This document shows positions 45,072 to 57,600 of a stretch of DNA of 64,000 bases, in pieces; the first letter of the stretch is position 1, and each line of letters starts with the position of its first letter. The notes beneath the pieces were generated by a model that searched no databases, had not been told where the DNA came from, and saw only the letters and a list, made by a program, of their open reading frames with translations. The stretch is from Canna indica. Lineage: Eukaryota; Streptophyta; Magnoliopsida; Zingiberales; Cannaceae. The position numbers were made by a program, and so were the translations under genes. The DNA lies in contig CP136895.1 of the NCBI GenBank assembly GCA_034359265.1, positions 2,668,501 through 2,732,500 on the forward strand. Reading direction: 5' to 3'.

Positions 45072-45492
45072 CAGCTTGCTTAGCTTGTCGAAGAAAGAAG
45101 AGCAAGGAAAAGAGTGTGTTTTGGGGGAGTCGAGATTCGAAGACAAAAGACTTCATCATCAACATAACATAATAAATAGATGCCGTGGTTTCTCATTTAA
45201 AAGCTAGTGTTGGCACTCGATGGAGGGGCCCACACGAAGGTCACATCTTAACCACTCATTTTAATGCCTTCTTCTCAAATGAGCGTGCGTGATCTTGCAT
45301 TGACAAGGTGACACTTAACTGTCAAGTAGCAGCGAATCGGGTCTTCTCCTCAAAATTAAGGCCTTTTTTTGGATTGAATTGAAGGGTTTTTGTTGAGGTG
45401 AGGGATTCGTATTCCTTTTTTAGGAATCCATCTTAAGCTTTCAAATGATGGGAGGAGAAATGAGGGGATAAGATTTCCTTCTATTCTCGTTA
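45072..45492 (-). promoter_or_regulatory. 5' flank of the RING-H2 gene
   Basis: A TATA-like CTATTTATTA lies on the minus strand about 100 nt before the chosen ATG. Beyond it no further gene is seen until the transposon at 45493. Confidence 0.4.
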
Positions 45493-45960
45493 AGGGTGTT
45501 CATTGGGTTGGGTACTTGAGTCGACCCAATGAACTCGAGAATTCGACCCGACTCGAACCAATTAAGCTGGGTCGGGTTGGGTAATTGAGTTGGGCTGGGT
45601 TCATTCTAATCAAACACTATCATAATCGGACTGGGTCTTGAGTTTTAATATTTGGAACTCGATGACATAATATTTTTAAAGTTTTATTTTTTTTAAAAAA
45701 AAATATACATTAAAAATTTTAAAATTTATCTCGAGAAACACGAGCCACGTTTTCTCGAAATGTTGCGTGTCTCGAGAAGATGCATTTTATTTATTTATTT
45801 AAAAAAATTATATTTATTTTGTTAACAGGTCATTTGACTACCTGACCCGATCTGGGATGAGTTGGGTTCAAAAAATTTTACCTTCAAACTCGATCCGACT
45901 CGATCCAATTACTTGTTGATCAGATCCGACTATTTTTTCCATCCGACCATGAACAACCCT
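45493..45960. mobile_element. hAT-like worn element upstream of the RING-H2 gene
   Basis: Left end TAAGGGTGTTCATTGGG, right end CCATGAACAACCCTA (imperfect inverse). Flanks ATTCTCGT and ATTCCCAT agree at 6 of 8. Subterminal GGGTCGGGTTGGG and CGACCCGA motifs. Confidence 0.55.
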
Positions 45961-48621
45961 AATTCCCATTAGTCCTTCACATGACTTATGATTTCCTTCT
46001 AGGTAGGAACAACTTGATACAACTTGATTCCAGAAATGATGGGAAATGATGGGATAAGATTTTATATGGATTATATTTTAATAAAATATTATTTTGGTTA
46101 ATGTTATTAATTACCTTAGTAATTGAGGGGCATTAATCTATCTATTTATATATAAAACGAAAATCGTAACAATAATTTTTAGCCAGATGCCGAAAGGAAA
46201 ACTAATCCACATGGATCTGCTGAAAGAAGAACTTATCCGCGTGGACCAATCGATGTGTTAGGTTCTGAATTCCATGTTTTTGACTGAGTATATAGCTCTA
46301 GCAACAAAATATTAAATGTGTTATATTTTCCAATAATAGTTTTTTCCATTTTATCTACATCAATTTTAATGTGAAATATTTAATTATACTTAATGATGCT
46401 TCGTATTCCACCTCAAAAGGAGAATCATAGCAATACTTCGTATTCCACCTAAGAGAATCAAATCCAAGCGGTAAAGAATAATCGGTAATTTCTTAAAATT
46501 GGATTTTGGGAGAAATTTTATTTCAAATTCGAATTTTGGGATCAAAATTTTTAAAGTCAAACCTATTAAATTGGATACTCATTTTACTCCTGGGCTAAGT
46601 TAGAGACTTTGGATTTTTTTTTTTAATATAATATATATATATATATAATTTATAAAATATTTTTTATGATAAAAATGAGATATTAGAGTATAAAAATATA
46701 TTTTGAATCTCTCTAATACATTAAATACTTTTGCATGTATAAATTTAAATTTAAATTAAAAATTATGAAATATTTTGATGTAAAATATTTTTTTTGGATC
46801 ATAGTACATCTTTTGTATCATTAAAAAATTATTTCATGAATTCAAATATTTTTTTAAAAAAATTATGAAATTATTATAGACTTGGTACAAAAGTCTCTGA
46901 TGAGTTAGAGACTTTTGTTTATAATAATTTTTTAATTATAAAAAATAAAATTTAATTCATAAAAAAATATGTGATATAAAAGATGTGCTATAGTCTATCA
47001 AAATATTTTGGACAAAAAATATTTTAATATATTTATTTTAAATTTAATTTTATAGACTTTGGACGAAAATCTCCAATGTATCAGAGATTTTTGCCCAAGT
47101 CTATAATAATTTTATAATTAAAAAAAAATATCTATTTTAAAATACAAAAGATGTGTTGTTGTTCAAAAAAATATTATTCATCGAAATATTTCATAATTTT
47201 TAATTTAAATTTAATTTTATAGACTTTGTGTAAAAGTCTCTAATAAATTAAAGAATTTAAAAATATATATTTTGACCTCTAACATCTTGATTTTATTATA
47301 ATTATATATATATATATATAAATTAAAATTATTTTTTAAAATTATATATATATATATATATATAGTTTTTAATCAAAGTCTTTAACTATCAAATTCACTT
47401 GATTTCAGTTTTAAAAATTTTGATCCTCAAACTTCGGATACGAGAATTTCACTCTTTTAAAATTCGGTTTTGAATTTTTTTTTTTGAATAATTATATATA
47501 CACGAAGGACGTCCTTCGTTCGGAAAGTGAGATGATGATAAAGACTTGGATTAAATGAATGCATTGCTAGAAGATAAAAATTAATCCCGCATACGACGGT
47601 GCATGCCAATATGATTAAGCTATATATATACTACTGTTGGCCATGCATGCAATGTAGTTACTAATGGATTAATTTAATATAATTATACAGCTGGTAAAAA
47701 AATATGATTATACAGCAAAAATAAATAAATAAATATCATACAAAATACAAAATACAATTTTAACATGCAAAAGTCTTGCCAATTAATTAATAGTAAAAGA
47801 GATAAGACAATCACCTGGCGACCTTCATGCCATGCAATCATAATATTATCTAAAAATTTAGAGTTCGAATCTTAGCATGGTCACCTATTATGACTTTATA
47901 TCTTTAATTTTTTTTAAAAAAATCAAAACATCAAAGCTTCATTAAATTAATTGATATAAGTTTAGCCACAGTTATAACACATTAGTCATGCATGCACGGG
48001 ACATGAGCATTAGGATATATTTAATTTACACATTAATTGATGAACACTACTGTCTTAAATAGTTAATTAATTACTTGAAAAAGAAGCACTTTTAATGTAG
48101 TCTGATAATTATAATGAAAATCATAACAATGCTTTGTTTACAGAGATATTAATTTCATTATAATTATAATGAGATAATTTGTTACTCTTTTCCCATGTTA
48201 ACTTTTTTTATAGACTTACCTTAATGTTAGAAAAATTCATGTATATTTTGATTTTCAATCTGAGGTGACAAATGCTGTAAATATTTTAATTATTACATAT
48301 ATTATTTTATTCTAAAAAATTAGGATGGTCGTGGTAGAATTTTCAAGAAATCCAAACATTTAAAATAATAAGAGATTCATATAATTAATTAATCCTAAAT
48401 AGAGGAGAGATGAGCAAAATTTACCATAGATGATTTATCTGAAATTCTCGTAATCATAACTCCTAAAAACATGACGTACAAATTCCAAAGAACATTGTGC
48501 CAACTACTTAATTTCCAAAGTGAAAAACACTAGCTTCTAAGAGTCAAACTCGCTGAATGCTAGAACAAAATTCTGAAGAAATCGCGTGCAGTTAATGATC
48601 AAGATAGGATGATGGATTCTT
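45961..48621. other. AT-rich intergenic with small hairpins
   Basis: No gene is supported. At 46590-47250 a motif set recurs: AAAAGTCTCT...AGAGACTTTT at ~46890 and GACTTTGG...GAGATTTTTGCCCAAGTC at ~47055 form small hairpins followed by TATAATAATTTT, a worn repeat family. AT runs at ~46630-46650, ~47305-47320 and ~47345-47364. Nothing else was recognised. Confidence 0.5.
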
Positions 48622-51600
48622 TTATATCTCATCAAGGAACTCGAGTAAGTCATCGATCTCTTGCCTCAAAGCTGCTAATTTTTGCTGCTGCGCAGCAATG
48701 CGGTTCTCGATTTCACGTCCACTGAGTTTCTTCTCAAAATAATCAACCACCGTGGAGTGTTTCACAAACATCTTTTCTTGCATCTCTTTCTCCTTGGCAA
48801 TCAGTTCATCCACCTGTATATAATAAAAGGAAATTATCCTTCAATTAAATATAAAAGGGGAAATAAAGAAGGAATTAGAAACAAGATAACAGCTACGGAT
48901 GAGTAAAACGGATTTACTAGCTGCAGACGCAAATTGTCCATGCATTTTTTTTTCTTTTCAAAATGGAACAGCCCATATTAGGATGAATTATCAGGAACTG
49001 GATTAACACGATGTCTACAAATATTCAGTGGTTTGTAAAAGATGAATATGGTTAAAAGCTGATCCAGTATCAAGCTAGAAATGCTCAACAGAATTACTAG
49101 CTGACGAACTTCGTCAGTTTTAAACAGTAGCCCCCTTGGTTGATAACCAGGTATAGCCATTTTCACCTACAGATAAAATAGAAATATGCTTTAATGGAGA
49201 GTGGCGGTTCACACAAAACAGGTGAGACTAAGGATTATTTCCGTATCATAATTGAGATTGGTGGTCCACATCTCCTACATGTTACCACAAACCTTATACA
49301 TCATAGAGCACTGTGCCAGTAGATTACTCTCGAACTCCTACATGAGTATGACATGGTTCCCACTTGACTGCATGGCATGCTTAATAACCAGCAGTCATAA
49401 CCTGGTAAAATGAAATTTGTTTCGTCATCCCCATGGTCGACAATTAAATCCTCAGATCTGAGAATTTTGGTAAAAATTAATTTCCCAAAATTATGACCAT
49501 AGTTGAGTAAATTGAGTTTGGTTCCAATTGGCAAAAGTTTTCTTTTTTTTTTCTGCAAAGGTAAGTGATGAAGGTGGGACTTGAACTCAAGACCTTTCAT
49601 ATCAATCACAAAGGCCCTCGCTAGCTACTCTTGATGGTATTCACTTCCACCTTTGTTGGCCAAAGGTCTTTAGTTCTATATGTAATCAATTTTCAATCCA
49701 GATGAAATTTTTCCAAATATTATTTTTCATAACAGGACCAAGATGACTTATGATTTAGTTACACATCTAAAGTAACAAGAATGTTTTTTTTTAAGTATTG
49801 GTTTGCCAGAAATTGTGCAAAATGCAAGTAACGATGATATTAAATTCTATCAAAACCTTATGAGTTATGACTAAAATTTAAAAAGAAGACTACCTACTAC
49901 AACATAGGCATTTAAGTACTGTTTGCTTTCTGTGCAGCTGTGACTGATTCTACGAATCATACTTTCTTCCAATGTTTCTATAGTAAACAAGTATACGGTC
50001 TACTGGAACAGATATTAAAGTGGACCTTTTCTTCCGTGGAACCTGGAGGTTAGGAAGCTAAGCTTAAAGAAGGAATGATAAGCACAGCTCCTCCAATTTC
50101 ACCACTACTGAAAAAATGACTTGCACCAATAGCTACGATAACTATCCTCAAAATGAGGGCACTCAAGGTAAAACATTGATCCTAGTTAGATGGGTAAGCT
50201 AAATGGCAGCTCTGCATGCTATTGAATGTGGCACACAACTTTCCTTGTTTACACCGCACATGTAGACTGCACATTGGACAGCACAAGAACACCAAAGGAC
50301 AGCACATACTTAGTTGTAAGTACTTTTCTGTCTAGCAGATGTCCAATCTTTGCCAAGTTGTAGCCATCAAAGAGGCCTTTTGGGCTAAGCTTAAGGAATA
50401 GGAAAGGGCACATCTGGAATTTGATGCTGAATCAATAATCAAAGCCCTTAGCAAAGAGCAACAACCACATTAAGATATCATAAATTCATTATCATTTCTT
50501 GAGCAATATGCCCATGTTTTCTATTAAACACACATTTAGAGAGTGCAATTTAGATGCCCATTGGGTAGCCAATCGGGCATGACTTTCTGGTGATAACATT
50601 GTCTAGGTGGGATTGTTTGGACTCAGTCATTCTCAGGTTTCCTCCAAAATGATCTGAGCCAATTTTGTAATTGCTAAGAATATAAATGCCTAGATTGATC
50701 CTTTATGAGAAAGTTGGTCATCTAATCAAATTTAACATGATATTAGAGCAACAGGTCGTGAGTTCAAATCCTCCTCCCAGCACTAATATTTTTTTTTAAA
50801 TACTCTCACTTCAATTAAGTGGATCCATTTGTTGTGCTTGGATCAATCAAGTTTACTCGCCCACAAGTGAGAGGAAGTATTAAGAATATAACACATAGAT
50901 TGACACCTTTCCTAACAGCTTAAGTTTTTGAAAAAATTGGTCATCCAATCAAATTTAACAGTAATCTAACTTAATTACCTTTTGTAAAAGAGTATAAGCA
51001 TGACAAAAAGTTAGCCATGAATGATTAGAACAGGCTTGATCCTAGGTTATGTAAAGTAATAATAGTGTACTCTAATCTTGCCTAGAAAGTTTGTGATAAG
51101 AAGGTTTATTGTCTCATTCTTCATCCAAAGTGAAAAAAGTCGAAATAACTCACATATGGCATGTAAATAATCAAACTATCAAAGAATGATAAGTTGGAGT
51201 AATAAAAGAAGCGTTTCTTTACCTTTGGCCATATGTGGAAAGCCTGAGGAGAATGGTGTAGAAATGAGACCAATGGTTTCAACTCCTTAACCAATTCTTT
51301 CAGTTGTGCATCAGCTGTCCTACGAGCTGTTTTACAAGACTGGACATCTCCTGTTCTTGAGAGATCTCGTAGTGAAGCCTCCAGTTTGTCATGGACTGCT
51401 AAACATTGGTTAATGATATTTTGGACCTGCTGAACTGTTGCTTGCACCTACATTGAGATTAATGCTACACTTCAACTTAAGCACCTTGCAAGGAAATATC
51501 ATAATCTTTCTATAGGAAGAACAGAAATAAAGGGCAACACAGAATATCATAAGGGATTGTGTATAGCTCCCAAGATAATTAGACAATAATAACAAATGAG

Positions 51601-54600
51601 GGTACAAACAACAAGGGGTCGGTCGGCAACATAACTTCAAACTGGTTGGGTTTCTTAAACAACTTAATTTACAAAGATAACAAGTTCAATGTTACCACAA
51701 ATCCATTTATATTAATAAGAACAGAACTTTGGATCTTGCACTTGAATGTCTACAAACTAAGTTTCCTCTGAGAACAGCCAGCCACTGCTCACTGAGCCCA
51801 CAACTAGGAAACATATTTTAGATAGTCTCTATGTGCTTCCCAGTTTTCCTGCTGGGTGAGAGAGCAGAGCTAATGGATGCTCTATATAGACTTCAATTAG
51901 TTACAGTGTTACACTACAAACAATATATGTCACTGATAAAAAATAAACAATTGTCTGGAGCCAGCCCATTAGCAACGCAAGATAGATGACTTTGTACCTC
52001 TATCAAAAAATATACTTGTCTGGTTCATCAATAAGCATAAAATCCAATAACAAGCTATGCTCCTTGGTTTGCCATTAAATCAAAAAGTTCCTACCAATTT
52101 AGATTCTCCAATTGAAGATGCAGAAAACATAAATTTTGTACCTCCTCTGATTGAATTTTTGCAAGATATGAAGCAGAAGACTTCGAGATTGACATATCAA
52201 TATGCATGTAAGCAATGCAAGCAACAAAAAGGAGGAAGAAGCCAGAGATCAGCATCATTGGCTCCCTAAGCAATGAGAAGTTGTTGAACTGGTAGTACAC
52301 CTAAAGATCAATTCAGATCAGCAAATCTATTTTAAGGCACTTAACAAAAGGAAATGCATTCCATTTAATAAGTTCAAATCATTTTATCACAACATGTAAA
52401 CTCCTCAATCAACGATTATTACAAATATAACCCAAAAATCATTTCAGATATATTTGCGACTGCAATTCTTATAGACAGCTAGGTTGAATGATATGCAAAT
52501 AAGATAGTTGTAAGTAATTCCAGTAAATTGAAATACTCTAGGAGGATATAAAGAATATTAAGAGACACATTGACTTGTTAAAGGAGTTGCTTTTAGAAAT
52601 AATTGACATCGATTTATATGAAAGAGAATGATTTGAAAATCCGATGAGCTCTGAAGCAAGTAAAAGAGATCTAAGGGATACTCAAATGGTCCTTTCAATG
52701 GTTCTGACCAAGAAGGTAGATTTTACATTGAGCTAAAGAATTTACTAAGTGCTAACAGCCATAATGTAAAGTCTACACTGCTAATGCCTATACATGACTT
52801 TGCATCTGGTTCATTTTGCAATATGGTGCTTGATGGTTGCCTATACTAGTGGCAAGACAAATAACAGGAAAAGGAAAATACAGTTTACTCACCTATGGTT
52901 TAGGATAAAAAGGTTGTGTTGCCCATCAATGGTTCTAAAAAATAGCATACAAGGATCCTGACTTTAGACTCCCTATACCTGGGTTCTGCTACCCACCTGT
53001 TATTGGTTCTCAAATGTTGGGGTCATGGTTTTAAACACTTATGGTCAACATTTACCGGTTATTGAAAAGAGGAAATTGCGGGGAATGACCCTCTTGGGAT
53101 AAGGGTTTTAAAAACTGACCCCCATATAAGGTTTAATTTTTTTTTGCCATATTCTGCCTTATTGGACAAAAATGCTCTTGGAACTGGATTTCATGAGAGA
53201 AGCCCGAATTAAAGGCAAAAGGCATCAATTTTCAGAAAATCAAAATTTTGAGCACCCTTGCTCTCCTCAACCTGCATTCTGAGAGTTCTAAAGCTAAAAT
53301 CAAATATTTTTTATCTAAAATCAGACTCCTTCCACCCTCATTTTGAGATTGTGTTCCTCTTCCATCACTCGTGGCCAACCCAGTGTTGCTGGATTCCGAC
53401 CCACCTTCGTCAATCTTACCAGGAAATGTCATCAAGGTTTGTGTCTAATCCTTCCTTTAGCTACATCTTGGAACGGAGTTGGGTTATGCTTGTGGAATGT
53501 TATGGACGGAATGTTATAGAGAGGGCAAGATGTTCTGGACGGGACGGGTTGTTGTGAGAGTGGGCGAGATGTTATAAAGGTTGCGGGAAGGTTTGGGCGG
53601 GTTGTTGTAGGAGTGGGCGGGATGTTCTAGACGGGACGAGCTGTGTAAGAGTGGGTGGGATGTTATAAAGGTTACAGAATGTTTTAGACGGGTTGTTGTG
53701 GGAGTAGGCACGATGTTATATAGAGGACGAGATGTGAGAGACTCAGAGTGAGCGAATTGTTTCCAATTGTTGCAGGATGTGACTTACCATTTTTTGGGTT
53801 AGATTTATGCCACAAGATGTTAGAAGCTTTTCCGAGATGTTATAACCATGAGCAGGTTGTTTCCGATTGCTGCGGGATGTTGACTTGCCATTTTTTGGAT
53901 TGGACTTATGTCTCATGATGTTAGAAACTAAGCTGGGATGTTTTAAGACCGAACGGATTATTTTGGTATGCCCGGGGATGTTGACTTAGCCATTTAAAAT
54001 ATATGGCCAATTTTGTTCAAAACATAGTTCTCTTGGTCATTTTTTGTTAAGCTTATATCGGAGGTCAGTATCATCGAGCCTGTACCGACCCATCAACTAT
54101 TCTTCAAACTAGTGAATTATGTATATTTTTTCATCATTTTAATGAATTATCATTTAAAATTATGTCATCGGAGCTTATTTGAAAGAAAAAAAACCCGGAA
54201 AGGCCTTCCGTACCATGTATCGATAAGGTACCATATGTACCGATGCCAACCGTTATCGAAATGGATATCGGTACTAGATTTTGAACCATGGTTGGGGTTA
54301 CCTAAAGGACAATGAGGGCCAATTTGCCCCTAAAATAAATAATAATCAATATCCATAGTTATTAGGTTATGGCTTAAGTTGGGATTAGTGCTAGGTCGAT
54401 GACAAAAAGACTAACAACCTCAAAGCCTACCTAAGGTGTTTGAGTGAAGTATGAAAGTGATGTTTTAGTTTCTAGTGGGATTACATATTGGAAGTCGTAA
54501 CCTTCAATATCTTTTACTGAGAATTTTCTATTTGATAAGTAGAATACACTTCTTGGTCTAATTTATCAAGTTGACAAAATAAATGTACCTAGGGAAATAA

Positions 54601-57600
54601 GCATATCAAAGGATAACATTGGAGAACTAACCTGTCATATTAGTACCATGAAGCAAAACTATTTCTATAATGTGAAAAATAAATAACATCACAGAAAAAA
54701 TGAATGCACCTTGATCAAAAGTATACCTGAAAATAGAGATTATCTTCTGGAACAACATCATTTTTTTGTAGGACTAGAACAGGTCTTCCAACAATATCCA
54801 GATGGGAATATTTTATCTGTAAAAGAAACATCATTTCCCATATCATACCTATATTCTAGGTTATGCCAAAACTAAACAGCAGTGAAATAGTTATCAAATG
54901 CATAGGCTAAATAGTATACCTCTTCCCCTTGTTTTACAGGCAAGGGAACAGAAGCAGTAATTGCATTTGAACCTTCAGGCAGAACAACCTGGATCCAGCA
55001 TTATCAAACTTATCAGACAACAATAAAAGACTAAATCCATGAGGTAATCTGATATCCATAAAGGCATCTGGAAGTAATCAAAAATACCACAATGACAGGG
55101 TATGATTTCACTAGTGCACTTCAACTAGAAAAAATATTTAAAATCATAAACATAGTTTCATCTATCCACCAACCTCAGTATTAAGTTTTCAGTGAAATAA
55201 ATATCCGTCTCTTAAGGTCAAAGAAAAAGGAAATTGAGCAGGTTGCCTCAGATTAAGTGTTTAAAGCATCTCAATTTACCAACAATACCATGTCGAGAAA
55301 GTTCAGAAACTTTTAACTTTTCTCCACTGTTTAAACTTTAAACCATTTTAGTTAACCTATATACAAGCCCAGTCAAACGATGAAATTTGAATTCTTTATA
55401 AACTCTAAATTGCCTGAACAATAGATGCCCAAAATGAGAAAACTTAACTCATCCCTAAAGATTAATTTAAACTTGCAGTTCAAACATGGACCTGTTGACC
55501 CAAATTGACTCAAAAGGAGTATCTAGCCCTTCTACTGTCTGATACACTTAAAGTGGCATAACTAAACATCCAAGCGGCCAAGAGGTTATAAAATAAATCT
55601 ATAGTCACTTGGCAATAACAATTTAATTTGTTAAACTCCTTAGGTGAGTGTTGCATCCTGTACAATTGGGTTACCATATTTTTTCTTACATCATTGCTGT
55701 CCAATGTGTATGCCTATGCTTAATGAATAACCCATAGAGCCCCATATTGCTAAATTCAAAGGACAATTACTGAATTATAAACACAAGAAAATATATACTT
55801 ACTTAATATATGGTAATGATTTCAGAACATGTGCTAAGGTAAATCAAAAGATGCTTTAGACCATGTTGTGGCAAAAAGCAAAATATATTTGGATCTTCCT
55901 CTTCTCTCGTATTCATTCCTTCAGACAGGGCAATTATACAGTGGAAATGGCAAAAAAAACATACTAAAAAATATGCAGTTTGGTCTAAAATCTAAACTAT
56001 CATCTGGTATTTCTGGATGCTGAGTGACTAACTATATCAAGAGCAGTAAGGAATCATGAATACATCAAATCAAATGTTGACTCACCTTAACAATGAGATT
56101 GTCAATAACAACCTCATCCATGGGACTGCCAAATGTGATATTAAGCATTCGTTTTCCATCCACCTTGAAAACGAAATCTTGCAATGGTAAACCATAGCCA
56201 ATTGTAAATGTCGTTTTCCACCCACCAAAAATTGGAAATCTAGGCTCAATTTCCAGTTGTGTCTGCAGAGATAATACCTCTCATGTAAGCATCAGACGGA
56301 TACTATCAGTTAAAATAACCTTTTGCATACAGGGAAATTCCTCTGAACAAAATAACATAGTACCTTTCTAGAATCACCCCATAAATGTGATGTTGAAATA
56401 TTTCCAATTTCATCTCTGTAGTATATAGAATGCGCCCTTGGTGGCAATCTGAAAATTAGATGACTAAATGATGAAAGACCTCTCGCTGATGGTCTAGCTT
56501 GATAATCGAACCTGCAAAAAACAAGAAGAATATCACAGTTATTTTCACATAAATAGCTCCAAATAAAGAGAATAAACATATAAAATAATAAAACATAAAA
56601 TTGACCTAGAAAAACCTCCTTTGGTTCTGGCACCTCCATGAGCAAGGGTATAATGTTCTGTGATTTGAACATTACCCCAATGTGAAATCTCAATCTCACG
56701 CACTAGATCATGTGCTACTGCAAAAGGATAGTTATTTTCAAAATGAACAATTATGGGTGTGTAGGAGAAGGCTGGAACATCTGCAAATGGCCCATATCTA
56801 AGTTCTGAGTCAACAAGCTTAGCATTTGGATATTTTGTATACGATTCAAGTCTTCCACCAGGCAATCTAATACCAAGAGTCTGGACCTTGACAGCATAAG
56901 GAGATAAATAGTAAGCACTATCCTGGAATAATACAAGCTGCACATCAGCTTGAGTAATTTCCTCGGGAAATGGTTGTAGAGAATGAGTAAATACAGTGAG
57001 CACATCAAAAGCTGCAGCTCCTCCCTTCTCCAAACCTTTAGGTAAAGATATGGAATAAAAAGTCAATTCTGGAGGCATTCCTTCTGGCTGTGCAACTCTA
57101 ATGGGTAAGCTAACACTAGAGCTTTTTGCTTTCCCCTTCCCTTCATTATATAATGTTTTTATAGCCGCCAAATTCTTTGCTTGGGTATTTGGAAAAGCCA
57201 GCAAAACTTCAGACACGACTTCATTACCAACATTCTCTACCTAGAAAAAGTGGCAAAGAAAAGTTATACATGTGCGGACGTGCCATTATTTTCTAAATCT
57301 CTGAACTGAAAAGAAAATGAAACCTTATTTTTGTTACCCTACTAAATAAACTTCGTAATTTAATACTTTCTATGGTTATCAGAATCAGACATAAGAATGA
57401 TCTAAAATGGGCCGAAAGAAAGTTCTCATTCAACTGGATATGTTTGATATTAAGAAGACACCTTTGTTTCCCAAGATCTAAGCTAGCACATGTATTGAGC
57501 TATCAAGTTGTCAAAGGTGAGACTTGGCATCACACAGTTGCATCTAATGATATAGGTGAAAATATACAAGTCATGGAAACAAAACCTTTGCTTGGAGGGT

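Noticed and set aside
44509..45207. Long plus-strand frames opposite the RING-H2 gene
   Set aside because: They are shadows of a GC-rich gene: the minus frame has the RING finger, transmembrane segment and FLP end.
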